Notes: generated by a model not told the origin, from the letters alone. Numbered from the stretch's first letter, positions 1 through 10,804 are shown. The stretch: DNA of 64,000 nt from Aricia agestis (GCF_905147365.1 NC_056428.1:6044001-6108000), one strand, 5' to 3'. Numbers and translations are program-made.

Positions 1-156
1 TTCAGTAATATTCATTACTACCCGACACCCATGGCCCGCATTGGTCGGCACCGCCGCAAAAGCTACGTCCCCCAATTTTTAAATCTGTAACATCTTCGAA
101 AATGTTCATTATGCTGTAAATATGATTATATACGTTTTAATAATAATAATAATAAT
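1..156 (+). other. Possible 3' end of a LINE with (TAA)n tail
   Basis: A frame open from the window edge runs 29 codons to TAA at 88-90 (...MARIGRHRRKSYVPQFLNL). It is followed by a short AT-rich stretch and then (TAA)n at 138-156. A C-terminal coding end, short 3' UTR and trinucleotide tail is the layout of a non-LTR retrotransposon 3' end, but I do not recognise the peptide. The same AT tract also serves as the tail of the minus-strand SINE next to it, so the two tails may overlap. Confidence 0.25.
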
Positions 157-416
157 ATCTATGGACGCTTCACACCACGTCAGTCTAGCCCCGTGCTAAG
201 TACCTGAAGGACTTGTGTTACGGGTACCAGACAACGGATATATATTTAATACTTTTTATACTATACATATATTTAAGATTTTTATTATATGATACACATA
301 TTTAATACACATCCATGACCCAGGAACTTTGAAAAACTTTTTGTTCCATCAGCGGGATTCGAACCCGCGACCTCCGGCTTGAGCTACCAACAGCCCACCA
401 ACTGCGCCACAGAGGC
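138..416 (-). mobile_element. tRNA-derived SINE (minus strand)
   Basis: Reading the minus strand, a tRNA-like head begins at 416 with GCCTCTGTGGCGCAGTTGG (A box at about 398-409) and has a B box GGTTCGAATCC at 355-365. A non-tRNA body follows, ending in (ATT)n at 138-156. This is the structure of a Pol III-transcribed SINE. The head does not look like a functional tRNA gene, because the anticodon region is irregular and it continues directly into the body. Body phrases such as the one around 170-230 match a common lepidopteran SINE from memory. Confidence 0.75.
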
Positions 417-639
417 CGTCAATTTTATAATATATATTCAAGGTATTTAATTGGATAAGGATTAATTGCTTCGAAAATTAGCCATTATTTGTCATAAAAA
501 GTAAATGAAAAAAAATGTTATTGTGGGATACCCATAAGAGATAAACATATTATATCATCGCGGAGTTTTCTGTAGATCTTTTCATTGTGTACAATACTTG
601 GTACATTATTTTGATAAATCTCGTAGGGTTTATATATTC

Positions 640-760
640 GATAAAACACGAATAAAATGACATTTTCTGAAAATGATTTCTAGCTAGATCGATTTGTCGC
701 CCCCGAAACCCCCTATATACCAAATTTCATGAAAATAAGAGTCACACGTGCTCACAAATA
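640..760 (+). repeat. Dispersed repeat family P, copy 1
   Basis: The stretch with CGATAAAACACGAATAAAAT and CTAGCTAGATCGATTTGTCG recurs in the same orientation at 53925-53990. Its upstream part (ACCGAGCTTTGCTCGGTAT) is seen at 53750-53768 and, inverted, at 34341-34375. It is non-coding, and the likely source is a non-autonomous element. No boundaries or target duplication could be fixed. Confidence 0.55.
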
Positions 761-835
761 TCAGGTAGATAATTTTAAACAATACATTTAAAAAAATCGA
801 AGTGAACAGTAAACATGTGCTGTACTATAGCCTAT

Positions 836-2315
836 CGGTGGTATGAATAAAAAAATCTTAGTGAACGTTTTAACAGCTTTCTAACTAAAATGTTCACTAA
901 AGTTAAAAACCGTCTTATAACACTCCATATGAATAAACGCTTGCTAAGTCTTCGCTAAGTAAAATACCTTTAGATGACGTTTTATAAGAATTTTTTTTGG
1001 TAATGTTGGCAGTGTGTCAATTTATTGTATTCCACAGATTAAAAATTGTATTCAATGTGTCAAAAATAAAGAGTAAAGAAAAAATAAATGTACTTTATGG
1101 ATTTTATAAATCATAGAGCAAAGTAGACTTTGACATTGGCAACTCACTAAGGCCGCCATAATAAAAGAAGAAGAAGAATAATGAAAAGAAGGAGAAGATA
1201 ACTAAAAAATACTATTTTATTCTGTTTTACTTTTGAGGCCTACAATTAGTGCATTTGACACAATGTATCTAAGGGTCTATACAGACGGACCGCATTTCAA
1301 CTGCAATCCAACCGCAAATTGCAGTTCAAGTGCAGTTTGAATGCAGTTGACACGACTGCAATAGAACTGCAAACCAAACGCGCAGTTGGATTGCAGTTCA
1401 TTTGCAGTTGGCGTGCAGTCGTGTGAACTGCATACCGACTGCATCCAAACTGCACTGCTGGAGAGCAGACCGTGCGGGCGGGTAGGATGGTGCAGTTTAG
1501 ATGCAGTCAGTATGCAGTTCACACGACTGCACGCCAACTGCAAGTCTGCAACTGAACTGCAATCCAACTGCGCGTTTGGTTTGCAGTTCTATTGTAAGGT
1601 CTACACAGATGGACCGCATTTCAACTGCAATCCAACCGCAAATTGCAGTTCAAGTGCAGTTTGAATGCAGTTGACACGACTGCAATACGACTGCAATAGA
1701 ACTGCAAACTAAACGCGCAGTCGGATTGCAGTTCAGTTGCAGTTGGCGTGCAGTCGTGTAAACTGTATGGTTTGCAGTTCTATTGCAGTCGAATTGCAAT
1801 CGTGTCAACTGCATTCAAACTGCACTTGAACTGCAATTTGCGGTTGGATTGCAGTTGAAACGCGATCCGTCTGTGTAGACCCGTAATCGTGTCAACTGGA
1901 TTTAAACTGCACTTGAACTGCAATTTGCGGTTGGATTGCAGTTGAAATGCGGTCCGTCTGTAGAGACCCTTACTGATTCTTGAAATTGCAATAATGTCAG
2001 AAATCGCGATAATACTCGATATTGCGTCCATTTTCAGTCTCTTAAAATGGTCTTAAAGTAGGTCCGAGGCTTCACTAAAGTTTGCGAACTCCTATTTGAC
2101 GTTTCGCGCCTAAACAACTGTTAGCAAACGTTTATTCATATCGATTATGCTTAAAATGTTCTTAAAATAGGTTTAAAACAGGCGCGCTATTTTTTGACAG
2201 CTGTCACCTTAAAAAGGTGTTAGAGCACTGTTAGAGAACCTTTATTCATATTAAATTTTACAACAGGCTTATAAAGCTGTTGTAAACCTTCGCTAAGTTT
2301 TTATTCATACGACCG
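836..2315. mobile_element. 1.48 kb terminal-inverted-repeat element (host of nested element)
   Basis: The left end CGGTGGTATGAATAAAAA (836) pairs with the reverse complement of the right end (CGGTCGTATGAATAAAAA, ending 2315). Both ends lead into related TTAGYGAA...AACAGCTTT-like sequence. The arms carry repeated 'cgctaag' and 'tttattcat' motifs at 930-960 and 2130-2310. No transposase is encoded, so this is a non-autonomous DNA element. A second inverted-repeat element sits inside it at 1270-1971, and without that insert the outer element would be about 0.8 kb. Confidence 0.6.
1270..1971. mobile_element. Nested MITE built of GCAGTT/CTGCAA motifs, partly duplicated
   Basis: The left end AAGGGTCTATACAGACGGAC at 1271 is the inverse of the right end GTCCGTCTGTAGAGACCCTT at 1971. 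A second left-type end occurs at 1598 (GGTCTACACAGATGGACC) and a second right-type end at about 1868-1883. This gives a two-unit, head-to-tail and overlapping structure. The whole body consists of dozens of degenerate AACTGCAATCCAACTGCA-type motifs on both strands, explaining the chance ORFs on both strands. It is non-coding and non-autonomous. Confidence 0.7.
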
Positions 2316-2456
2316 TATATGTATAGGTAATTTGCATAGGAATTCGATCTGTATGTGTATCAAAATCGTGTAAAGATAAACCGTATAAACGAAGTATTTT
2401 TTATACTAATTGCGATTGTGTTTCTTATTCCTATTACGATGTAGATTAGCTATGTA

Positions 2457-2512
2457 TGTCCACACTGTGCAATTTCATCTTCAATTTTCGTCATCTTCTT
2501 TCATTCAACTTT
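2457..2512 (+). repeat. Short dispersed repeat W, copy 1
   Basis: CCACACTGTGCAATTTCATC and the following ~25 bases recur at 8820-8866 with few changes (CCACACTGTGCACTTTCATC), in the same orientation. No termini or coding content are visible; it is a fragment of an unknown element. Confidence 0.5.
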
Positions 2513-2869
2513 CGTATTAGCGCATTCAATAATTGAATGGAATAAGAATTGTCTTCAGAATCCCTACCTAAAACTACCTAATGCTGACCAGTCTTCGCCA
2601 CATTCTGTATTAATCATTCTTTTTCCCGGAAGTTTGCGAAATGCTTTGATAATGTAGTATGTTACATATTATATTATCTTTAATATAATATAGTGCGGTA
2701 ATCCACATCGCGTAATTTTAATCAGTTAAGCTGTTTAGCCGCTCGATATAACATGTTAATCCCGTATTCCATATTATGATTTTGCTAAGAATGTTGTGAA
2801 GTGATTTATTCAATTTCATTTCAATTTTCACCGTGAAAATGGTCGGATTAGTATAATTTGAAGCCCTAA

Positions 2870-3240
2870 GTTTGTATGTGTCCGTCCGGGTTCGAAATTG
2901 AAACGTTGATACAGTTGATTAAGTTTAAATTGATGAAATCGCGTAAAATAGATATTTACCGCTCTAATATGTCCTGCTGTCAGTGTCCACAAATTAATAA
3001 ACAGTTTCTATCTACAACACAAAACGTAAGTTTGTATGTATGTTTCGGTGGAATTTTGGACCACAATTTTGTAGTGGATATATTTAACCGATTGAGCTGA
3101 AATTTTGCATACTCGTTTAGTTTGGAGGACCATGCACGATATGGTATGTGACATCACTCTAAATCCAATATGGCCGACCATCCAAGATGGCGAAATAATT
3201 ATTCCTACTAATGCTATTTTATATACCTATTTTAAGTTTT
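2870..3240. other. Repeat-like AT-rich DNA without a gene
   Basis: Contains two AAGTTTGTATGTRTG phrases (2870, 3028) and an ACCGATTGAGCTGAAATTTTGCAT phrase typical of insect non-autonomous repeats. The 74-codon frame over 2876-3100 has no recognisable motif. I treat this as old repeat sequence. Confidence 0.35.
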
Positions 3241-3699
3241 AAGAAGCTTGTCTAATTGCATATTCAATAGCGTCGTTGATTTATAATTTTTTTTACATAA
3301 GGCAACATGAGTCAGACTCACCAAATATTGCCAAAATGTCTTAGAAACTGGGCATAAGAATAGTCAACCCTAGATCATCAGCATAATCATACCAAGATAG
3401 TCTTTAGATTCTAGCACAGTTAAGTATCTAGTAACTCAATGCCCATTTGCTCTTATAAAATCTCTTTTATCACAAGTTCAGTACAGTAAATGTCGATATT
3501 CATGAGTCATGACTCAATCCCAAGCCCACCAATCGTGGCCCCCGGTGTATAAATACACGGGACGGGATTGTGTATACGAAAATGACAGGCCGTGCAACAG
3601 TGGTTGGCGCTGTTATTGATTCACGCACCGGACTTTAAACGATTTGTTCGTGGAAGCCGGGGGACTGTTACGTGAATATGGAAATTGATGCTCTTAACT

Positions 3700-4075
3700 G
3701 CTGAAGCTTGTCTACTCTGGAAACAAACGGCATGGTATATCGATATGGGCACTGCAAGCTCAATAAGCACCTTAACAGAATAGGTGTTAGTAGCTCAACG
3801 CATATTCTGCGAGGAGGAGGACGAGACACCTACACAGTATACACCTTCTTGACTGTCCTGCTCTATTACAGAGTAGAAACAGGCACCTTGGTCGCTACGA
3901 ATACCCACCCACAGAGGAAATTCGTGGCACCAACCCTAACCACATCGTTCAATTTATGAGCAGCATTGGAATGTGGACGGTACTCTATAGAGTCACAATA
4001 GATCCTCAAGGGTCGCAGTGACATCAGGCCTACTTGACCTGCCTTCAGCACACAAAAAATCCCAATTTGATATCC
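3700..4075 (+). pseudogene. LINE 3' fragment (RNase H-type non-LTR element), copy 1
   Basis: This matches, in opposite orientation, the better preserved fragment at 10805-11290. Shared blocks are the GH-C-LN-HL motif end (HCKLNKHL), a Cys-rich CxFC..ED.ET box that is scrambled by frameshifts here, the ATTCGTGGCACCAACC block, and a 3' UTR block GTCACAATAGATC. In intact relatives this C-terminal region follows the RNase H domain of R1/I-group LINEs. The plus-strand frame at 3708-3959 mixes reading frames and should not be read as a protein. Only about 370 bp of the 3' end remains, consistent with 5' truncation. Confidence 0.65.
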
Positions 4076-4126
4076 CAATTTCCTGAGATTTGGTGGATCA
4101 TGTTGAAGCTGATTGCTCTGCTAAAG

Positions 4127-4415
4127 AGCGCTCCTGACTCAAAAAATCAAACATCGTCCTTCTCTTTTCACACTCACGCCCGTCTTTCATATGCCAGGTG
4201 AAAAAGGATGGCGTGGAATCATCGCCAAGTTAGTTTTACTTGAATTTAATGAAAAAAGTGTTTTAAGCAAATTTAGGTTTTATCAATGCCTTTTTAGACA
4301 TTAAAAAATAATAAAGAAAAGACAGCAAACTTGTGTCTAAAACAAGGTTTTTATTTTGAGATCTAGGTTTAAGTATGTAGTCAAGTTAGTGTCAGGTGCG
4401 CTCTTAAGCTTCCTT
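4127..4415. repeat. Dispersed repeat Q, copy 1
   Basis: About 290 bp, beginning near AAATCAAACATCGTCCTTC, is repeated at 22931-23350 in the same orientation. The second copy carries extra inserted sequence in its distal third. The repeat includes CACTCACGCCCGTCTTTCAT and AAAGACAGCAAACTT. No ORF or terminal repeat is visible, so its class is unknown. Confidence 0.65.
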
Positions 4416-5111
4416 GTTCTCTCCGTTTTTGTCACATTAGATACTGATCTCTATCGCCATGCAAAAGGCCGACGAGACGCGTTTACATGTAGAGGTGTCC
4501 AACTACGATTCCGGTTCTAATTAAAGCGGAATGATTCAATGAACGCATTAAGTATAATTTGAGTTTAATCCTCATTATAACTGTATCCGAGTTGGTCATA
4601 ATTTGTAGCGGGGTTTTAGACTTTTTAACAAGGGCTCTTTGAAATTTTATATTTTGAAGTTATGCTTGTTTGAGTTCAGAAAAAGTTTGAAGCTACCCTT
4701 TTATTTGAGAAGTATTAAATCTATTGATTTCTTGAGATGTAACTTTACTCGTAGCAATAATATAATATGTTAGCTTTTTTGCTTCGGGTTTCTTATCATC
4801 ATTCAATTTCATTAGCGTGTTATCGTTCACGATTAGCAGGGAACAAACGTTGCAGTGTTTATTCATTCGAATATCTTCAACAACTCGAAGCGTAACGGCG
4901 ACCGATATTTTTTGCATCTAATGTATTGAATTTTATTACTGGCCAGTTTTTAAACTTAAACTATGGTAATTACATCAGTTGCCCCTGTTGTTAAATAGAT
5001 GGAGGTAAAAAGGTATCCGAAAAATTCCATGGGATGGGTTTTTCTTGGATGATGATCAAAATCTGAGGAATGGAATAAGGAATAGACAGACTGAGAAGAT
5101 GGTCATTTTTA
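4416..5111. other. No gene seen
   Basis: AT-rich sequence without recognisable coding potential or repeats shared with the rest of the window. The minus-strand 74-codon frame at 4693-4917 lacks any family motif. Confidence 0.4.
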
Positions 5112-5530
5112 GGGTTCCGTACCCAAAGGGTAAGAACGGGACCCTATAATTACTGAGACTTCGATGTCTGTCCGTTTGTCTGTCTGTATGTCTGTCTGGC
5201 TGTCTCCAGGCTGTAACTCAATAACCGCTATAGCTAGACTTCTGAAATTTTCACAGATAACGTATTTCTATTGCCACGTCAACAACTAAATATACTAAAA
5301 ATAAAATAAAAAATTTAATCGGGCTCCCATACAACAAACGTAATTTTTTGACCTTTTTGGGTTGTCCAACCAATAATATCAACAGCTAGGCACTTCAAAT
5401 TTTCACAATATTCTTATTTTATTCGTAGTCTAATAATTAATAATAAAATTGAAATAAAATAAATATTTTAGGGGGGCTCCCCTACAAAAACACATTTTTT
5501 CGTCTATATTTCCTCTATACCCTACGTGCG
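5112..5530 (+). repeat. Dispersed repeat R (GGGTTCCGTACCC family), copy 1
   Basis: It starts with TAGGGTTCCGTACCCAAAGG and GGGACCCTATAATTACTGAG, then a GTCTGTCTGTATGTCTG tract and TGTAACTCAATAACCGCTAT. The same order is found inverted at 40400-40745 inside a large fold-back. This is a widespread insect repeat type (established from memory) and encodes no protein. Confidence 0.65.
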
Positions 5531-6110
5531 CGACTCGCTCTTGACCGATTTTTATTAGTATCCGTCAAATAGAAGCTTAATAATTAATGAAGTAAAAAAT
5601 ATAAGAAATGACTAGCAATTTACCATTTTCCATTAAAGGTAAACGTAGATTAACGTAACGATTACGTCACAAGCCTACAGCAATCTATAAAAAATAACTC
5701 AATTGAAACAGAACATTAAAAAGCACTCACGACGAAAATAGTCGCGAAGATAAAACAGTAAGTATATCCGGTCATTCGTGAATCGTGTCACTGTTAATTT
5801 GTTTAGCAACACGAGTCCAAAAATAATAGATCAGGGACCAGGACGGCTGAATGGGTTTATTATAGACCTCATCTTTTATGCATCTAGTTGAGCTACCTGT
5901 AGGGATGCCAAAAAATGAAGATTCCATGGCGAGCATCCCAAAATTTGGGTTAAACGAGAATATGAATATGTCAAGAAGATCGCGGTTAGAGAAACAGTAT
6001 TTTTTAAGATAATTCAAAATTCAAAAACAATCAAACAGTTTATCAATTTATCAACATTTATATCTTTCTGTACGTAAGTACTTTGAAAAATAAGAGCAAC
6101 ACTTTTTTAC
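5531..6110. other. No gene seen
   Basis: Low-complexity AT-rich DNA. The 81-codon minus frame at 5772-6017 has no recognisable motif and no typical codon bias. Confidence 0.4.
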
Positions 6111-6111
6111 A

Positions 6112-6300
6112 TGAGGAAGTGTTTTGCGCATCCTCGGCGGATTGGGGACATCGGGCGGGGTACGTGGGACTCCATGTAGGATCTACCCACTAAAACCTAT
6201 GGTACTCCACTCCCCGCAGCATTTTTCGGGCAGGACCTACCGCAACAAATATTAGAAGCAAGTATCAACCCTAGCAGACCGTAAACGAAAATCGTTACCG
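6112..6300. repeat. GC-richer repeat fragment
   Basis: GAAGTGTTTTGCGCATCCTC followed by GGCGGATTGGGGAC has a partial second copy at 10620-10655 (AATGCTTTACGCATCCCCGG). GC content is clearly above the surroundings. Likely a fragment of an unnamed retroelement or SINE-like repeat. Confidence 0.4.
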
Positions 6301-6869
6301 CCTTCCAAAAGTAGAACAGGAATATCGGGAACGAATGGCCAACTTTAACATCGTGTGATGTCAATTTGAAACACATTTAGATCCCACTGAACTATCTAAA
6401 TTTAATGTGGAATTAGATTTGATCAGATAATTTTATAACATTACTATAATCAGTATTTGTTTACTTTTAATTAAGCCAGTTTGCCTTAAGCAGAGTAAAA
6501 TTTATAATATAATGTAATATTAGTTTTAATTTTTAAATATTTATTTTTCTTTTATATAAAAACGTCTTTTAAATAAAATATATTACTTCTGTCTCTTATT
6601 TTCCAGTTAATATTGGGATAACCTTTAACCTTTTTATTCTCTTCCCATTATGTTTTAAATTATATATTTAGACTGAAGCTCTTCGTTTTCCTATTTTCAG
6701 TTACTTTCTAAAAATCATTCCCATTTGGTTAAAAGAAGTTCCTCAAATAAGAAATCCATTTTCAAGTTTACTTGCTTCTTTGGCGTTGTTTGGAGCTAAT
6801 GAAAACCAACAAGAATGTTTCGCGATTATTATGCAAAATTCATCGCTGCATCTATTACACCAAATAGAC

Positions 6870-6983
6870 TTACGGCCGTTCCCAATATTTGATCTATCTC
6901 TGGTTTTGCCCCACTAGAGATAGGAATAGCTCACATTAGACATTAGAGACATATAATAGATTGAATATTGGGAACGGCCGTAA
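6870..6983. mobile_element. 114-bp MITE
   Basis: The perfect terminal inverted repeats read TTACGGCCGTTCCCAATATT at 6870 and AATATTGGGAACGGCCGTAA ending 6983, 20 bp each, around a ~74-bp centre without coding sequence. The neighbouring bases (ac/ca) do not show a clear target duplication, so the superfamily stays open. Confidence 0.8.
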
Positions 6984-7062
6984 CACTATCCCAAAGATAA
7001 GTAAGTGCCTACATATAACAAACGTCATTTATACAACTCTTAGTAAACATTTATCTTCTTAT

Positions 7063-7510
7063 CTTATAATATATAAAATTCTCGTGTCACAATGATAGGC
7101 CGCGTACTCCTCCGAAACGGCTTTACTGATTTTAAACCAAATTTTATATGCATATTCAATGGGTCTGAGTATCGACTACTAGGTACTTATTATATTACTT
7201 GATGGAAAGCAACTTCCGTCACCCATGGACACTCGCAGCATCAGAAGAGCTGCAGGTGCGTTGCCGGCCTTTTAAGAGGGAATAGGGTAATAGGAGGGTA
7301 GGGATGGGAAGGGAATAGGGGAGGGTAGGGAAGGGAATAGAGTAGGGGATTGGGCCTCCGGTAAACTCACTCACTCAGCGAAACACAGCGCTAGCGCTGT
7401 TTCACGCCGGTTTTCTGTGAGAACGAGGTATTTCTCCGGTCGAGCCGGCCCATTCGTGCCGAAGCATGGCTCTCCCACGTAAAAGAATGACAAAGAAACG
7501 TTTGCCGGGA
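7063..7510 (+). mobile_element. Helitron-like non-autonomous element with nested insert
   Basis: The left part (ATATATAAAATTCTCGTGTC...) and the right end (ACGTTTGCCGGGACAGCTAGT at about 7488-7508) are the ends seen also at 24469-25449, where they flank a longer body. Ending in CTAGT fits the Helitron CTRR(T) rule, and CCGGGACAGC-type lepidopteran ends are known. Between them lies unrelated sequence (7200-7480) entered separately. Confidence 0.55.
7200..7480. repeat. SINE-like repeat with G-rich tract
   Basis: Begins near CCATGGACACTCGCAGCATC and runs through a G-rich tract (GGGAATAGGG-type units, 7264-7345) to CCGGCCCATTCGTGCCGAAG. I recall this order from a repeat common in noctuid moths; it has no protein-coding potential. 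Because Helitron-like ends lie on both sides, it seems to have inserted into, or been captured by, that element. Confidence 0.5.
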
Positions 7511-7589
7511 CAGCTAGTAATATCATAATATTATATGCATTCTTAAAGCCCTGATTCACTGGCAGTGCTCTCAATGAAAAGTGTTCCAA

Positions 7590-8815
7590 TGACTCCGAAA
7601 CAATGAGTCACAGGAGAGAGCCATGGTTTGGAAGTTGGAATGATACTCACCAGACGAGTCGGGCCCACGCGCATATTGTGTAGGTTGAATGGGATATGAC
7701 TTGCTCTCATTTTAGGGTGTTTTAAAATAAAGGAAATCCTTATAATCCTTCGTACCAGACAATCACAAGAATCGTTCTATGTGAGTTTCTATTGCCTAAG
7801 GGCATTATAGGTGCATCAAGTGAAGACGTAATTATGATCGTGGCATTTGTCAATTCAGAAGTGTAAGAACTTGGTCATATCGTTTACGTAGATATGATAT
7901 GAAATGTTTATAAAATATATCATATGCAATTGCCAAAATCTTGAGGTTTGCACACTATTATTTAGCATAATATAAACAGGAACTCTAGAAAATATTTGAA
8001 AATACTTTCAAATTAAACTAGCTATCCGAGTACCTAAAAGATCCGAAGTCTTTGATGTCGGATGTTTTTACTTTGTTTGGCGTTTTAACGAATTCTCGAA
8101 AGTGTTTTTCAAGTGTTCTGTTTTCCTGGACGTAGGTTGAAGATGTTTTGAAGATGTTACTGCTGCTTGCGAATCAATTCTCAACTGAATAGGGCTCAAA
8201 AGTCTTTTGGGGAAACAAGGTTCTACTACCATTTAATGAACACAGGCGTCAAATATTGATAAAGATAAAAAAATATAAAAGTGCCACTATAAAAGTTAGT
8301 TACAACTTACACGTGAATTCAAGCACTACATTCAGTTGAAACTATATAAGCTTAAAGTATTGCAAAGTTAAGTATACTAAGTTACATACAGGAAACTAGA
8401 ACATAATACTAAGATAAAAGTACATTACTTACACCTATGCTTACACATATAGACAAATATATGGTAATTTGTTGCAGATAATATTCAAAACATTTAAAAA
8501 CACCTGACTTATGAAGTAATTTAGAATTTATTTAGAAAATACACTTAGAAATAACATATACAATAATTTGATGTTCTTGTACTTAAACTAGGCGTAGCTT
8601 GTCTCTCAAGTACTAGTTACTACAATAGTAAGCAGAAAATTAATTAATGGAATCACGCTTTTGATTTAGAAATGTATGGCGCTTAAGCCGCACCATTAAA
8701 AAGTAAAAGTACCTAAAGAGGTCGCGACATGTCATGACAGACATTTGGTCGCGGTTTTCGTCGCGTTCGTTTTTTGAAAAGCTAACAATATTATTACCAC
8801 TTATTACATTCGCAA
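7590..8815. other. No gene seen
   Basis: AT-rich non-repetitive sequence (at least within this window). No ORF with a recognisable motif, no inverted repeat over 20 bp that I could see. Confidence 0.4.
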
Positions 8816-8816
8816 T

Positions 8817-8866
8817 TAGTCCACACTGTGCACTTTCATCTTCAATTTTCGTCATCAACTTTCATA
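8817..8866 (+). repeat. Short dispersed repeat W, copy 2
   Basis: Direct copy of the block at 2457-2512 (CCACACTGTGCACTTTCATC...TTCGTCATC). Flanking sequence to 9060 is non-coding; the overlapping 91- and 68-codon frames there show no motif. Confidence 0.5.
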
Positions 8867-9137
8867 TGTGGACAAAGCTATTCGCATATTCACGAAGCGA
8901 GTGCGGGTTGCGTTTTGCTTTCGTTCCATCGTTCCCCCTCGCAAATTTACTTCTTATTTTGGCCATAAATTCATCTCACTTTTATCCAGAAAATATTTCA
9001 CCACCATAAATTTTAATACACGTCAGCCACATGATTCTAAAGAACCGCGCTTATATGTAAAAGATCACATTTAACAGTAAATCGATCGCGATAAAAGTCT
9101 GTAACACACAAGTTTATGACGCCGAGATGTGTGCTCT

Positions 9138-9305
9138 TTTTAACCCCCGATAAAAAAGAGGGGTGTTATAAGTTTGACGTGTCTGTCTGTCTGTCTGTTT
9201 GTCTGTGTGTGTATCTGTCCGTGGGGCATGGCATCGTAGCATCCAAACGGGTGCACCAATTTTGATCTAGTTTTTTTTGTTTGAAAGTTGACATAATCGA
9301 GAGTG
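9138..9305 (+). repeat. Dispersed repeat S, copy 1 (AACCCCCGA...GTGTTATAAGTTT)
   Basis: AACCCCCGATAAAAAAGAGG, GTGTTATAAGTTTGACGTGT, a (GTCT)n tract at 9180-9200 and a GCATCCAAACGGGTGCACCA block all recur at 26672-26825 in the same order. Widespread lepidopteran repeat type, non-coding. Confidence 0.65.
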
Positions 9306-9307
9306 TT

Positions 9308-9777
9308 CTTAGCTATAATTCATCATTATCAGCCTGCTCAGTGCTGGACAATCAGGGTTTATCTGGTTCATGAAAGGCCGTTAGAAACTGGTAGTCGTTT
9401 GATGGGTATATATTTCATTCTAGTTCGTGACATTTGTGAAAATACTATATACGTATACACATAATAATGCAAAGTTGACCTGGTGCTGCAGCATCACCTG
9501 GTAATCAATAGGATATCCAATTCCTCGCCAACTTAGAGCAGACAACCAGTAAGAAGTAGATAAAGTATAAACAGTAAATATTTACATGCTGCTGCTGCAG
9601 CATCACCTGGATTCTATAAGAACCGAGCTTCTTATGAACCCAAAGTGGAGGTTTCATGTTTGGGCTCATATTGACGGCCTCATCGAAAAGGACATTGATA
9701 GATGGTAATCATGAGAATATGATTCTGTTGATAGGAATTATTCTGCACTATAACCAACACAAGTTTAAAAAGTATGA
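9308..9777 (+). repeat. Dispersed repeat T, copy 1 (interrupted)
   Basis: Blocks TCAGCCTGCTCAGTGCTGGA (9331) and TGCTGCAGCATCACCTGGAT (about 9590) plus GTGGAGGTTTCATGTTTGGG (9644) are contiguous in copy 2 at 34961-35200, but separated by ~215 bp here. The extra piece itself contains CTGCAGCATCACCTGG (9487) and an inverted version of 34919-34955. This suggests a rearranged or tandemly duplicated copy. Its right side runs into the long-arm MITE in both places. Confidence 0.6.
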
Positions 9778-10193
9778 AATAAAATTAAATTAAGAAATTT
9801 AAAAAAACCGCCGCCAAAACAACTTTAAAAAGTAATGAAATAATATTTACTATCTTTAAGTTCAAATAATTCATAACTTGTGTAAAGTAATATTTTAGTC
9901 CATAATTGTTGTCAAGGTGTATCGGGGGACCGCGGTAGATGTTTGATTTCACATAACAAGTTTAAGGATCAATTCACAGCGATCTGAATCGGGATAGGTA
10001 ATCAGCGACTTGGCGGTTGTAGGTTGTAGTTTACTTGGCGGTCCCCCGACACATCTTGACAACAATTATGGACTAAAATATTACTTTACACAAGTTAGGA
10101 ACTATTTGAACTTAAAGGCAGTAAATATTATTTCATTACTTTTTAAAGTTGTTTGGCGGGGGTTTTTTTAAATTTCTTAATTTAATTTTATTA
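9778..10193. mobile_element. Long-arm MITE family M1, copy 1
   Basis: Left arm about 9780-9940 and right arm about 10035-10193 are inverted copies (about 160 bp). They include AAATTAAATTAAGAAATTTA at the outer end, CTTTAAAAAGTAATGAAATA, and CGGGGGACCGC at the inner end. The central ~95 bp is unique. A second copy lies at 35212-35636. No transposase is present. Confidence 0.8.
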
Positions 10194-10199
10194 ATAAAT

Positions 10200-10800
10200 C
10201 AGGAATCTGGTGGATTGATTATATTATCTAGTCGTTAGTGATATCCAGTACCAATGATAATTGTAGAACCAGTAGCGTTAATAAGCACTGTTACAAGCAA
10301 GTTTTGAGAGAGACAGTGGCTTGATATGAGTGTGGATCTACCACGTTTAAAAATGTCATCATTATTAATAGTTAATCCATTAAATGTTAATATCGATTGT
10401 TCAATACTTTTAGTGGATTAGAAGAACAATTATATTGCTTCATCACTTAACCAGGGCGTTGCCCATCCTAAAAGTTCAAGCAGTACCAATTATTATTGAT
10501 GTTCTCCGATGGCATATTTCGATAGTACCATCATGGCTTCTACAGTAGCTAATTGAAGCCTTGTCATCATGAATGAGGGACGTCTTAATAATACCGAAAG
10601 CAAATGCTAGCAATTTACATAGGGAAATGCTTTACGCATCCCCGGCGGATTACGGATGCTAGTGACCTAACAACTTAATAAGTAGTAAGTTAATAACGCA
10701 TAACTAAAAGCACAGTATAAACGTGGTACAGATTACAGTAGGGTAACCCAGCCGTGTCCATGAAATAAGACTCGCTCATCACAGTGACAATTTTTAGGCG
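10200..10800. other. No gene seen
   Basis: No coding frame with a motif. A 35-bp fragment at 10620-10655 resembles 6115-6150. Otherwise unassigned AT-rich DNA. Confidence 0.4.
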
Positions 10801-10804
10801 GGTG

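Noticed and set aside
355..416. True tRNA gene
   Set aside because: A and B boxes are present but the sequence continues into a SINE body with (ATT)n tail, and a clean cloverleaf is not evident.
1277..1664. Cys-rich small proteins on both strands (96 and 92 codons)
   Set aside because: Opposite-strand frames of the CTGCAA motif array; apparent Cys richness is from TGCAGT/ACTGCA repeats.
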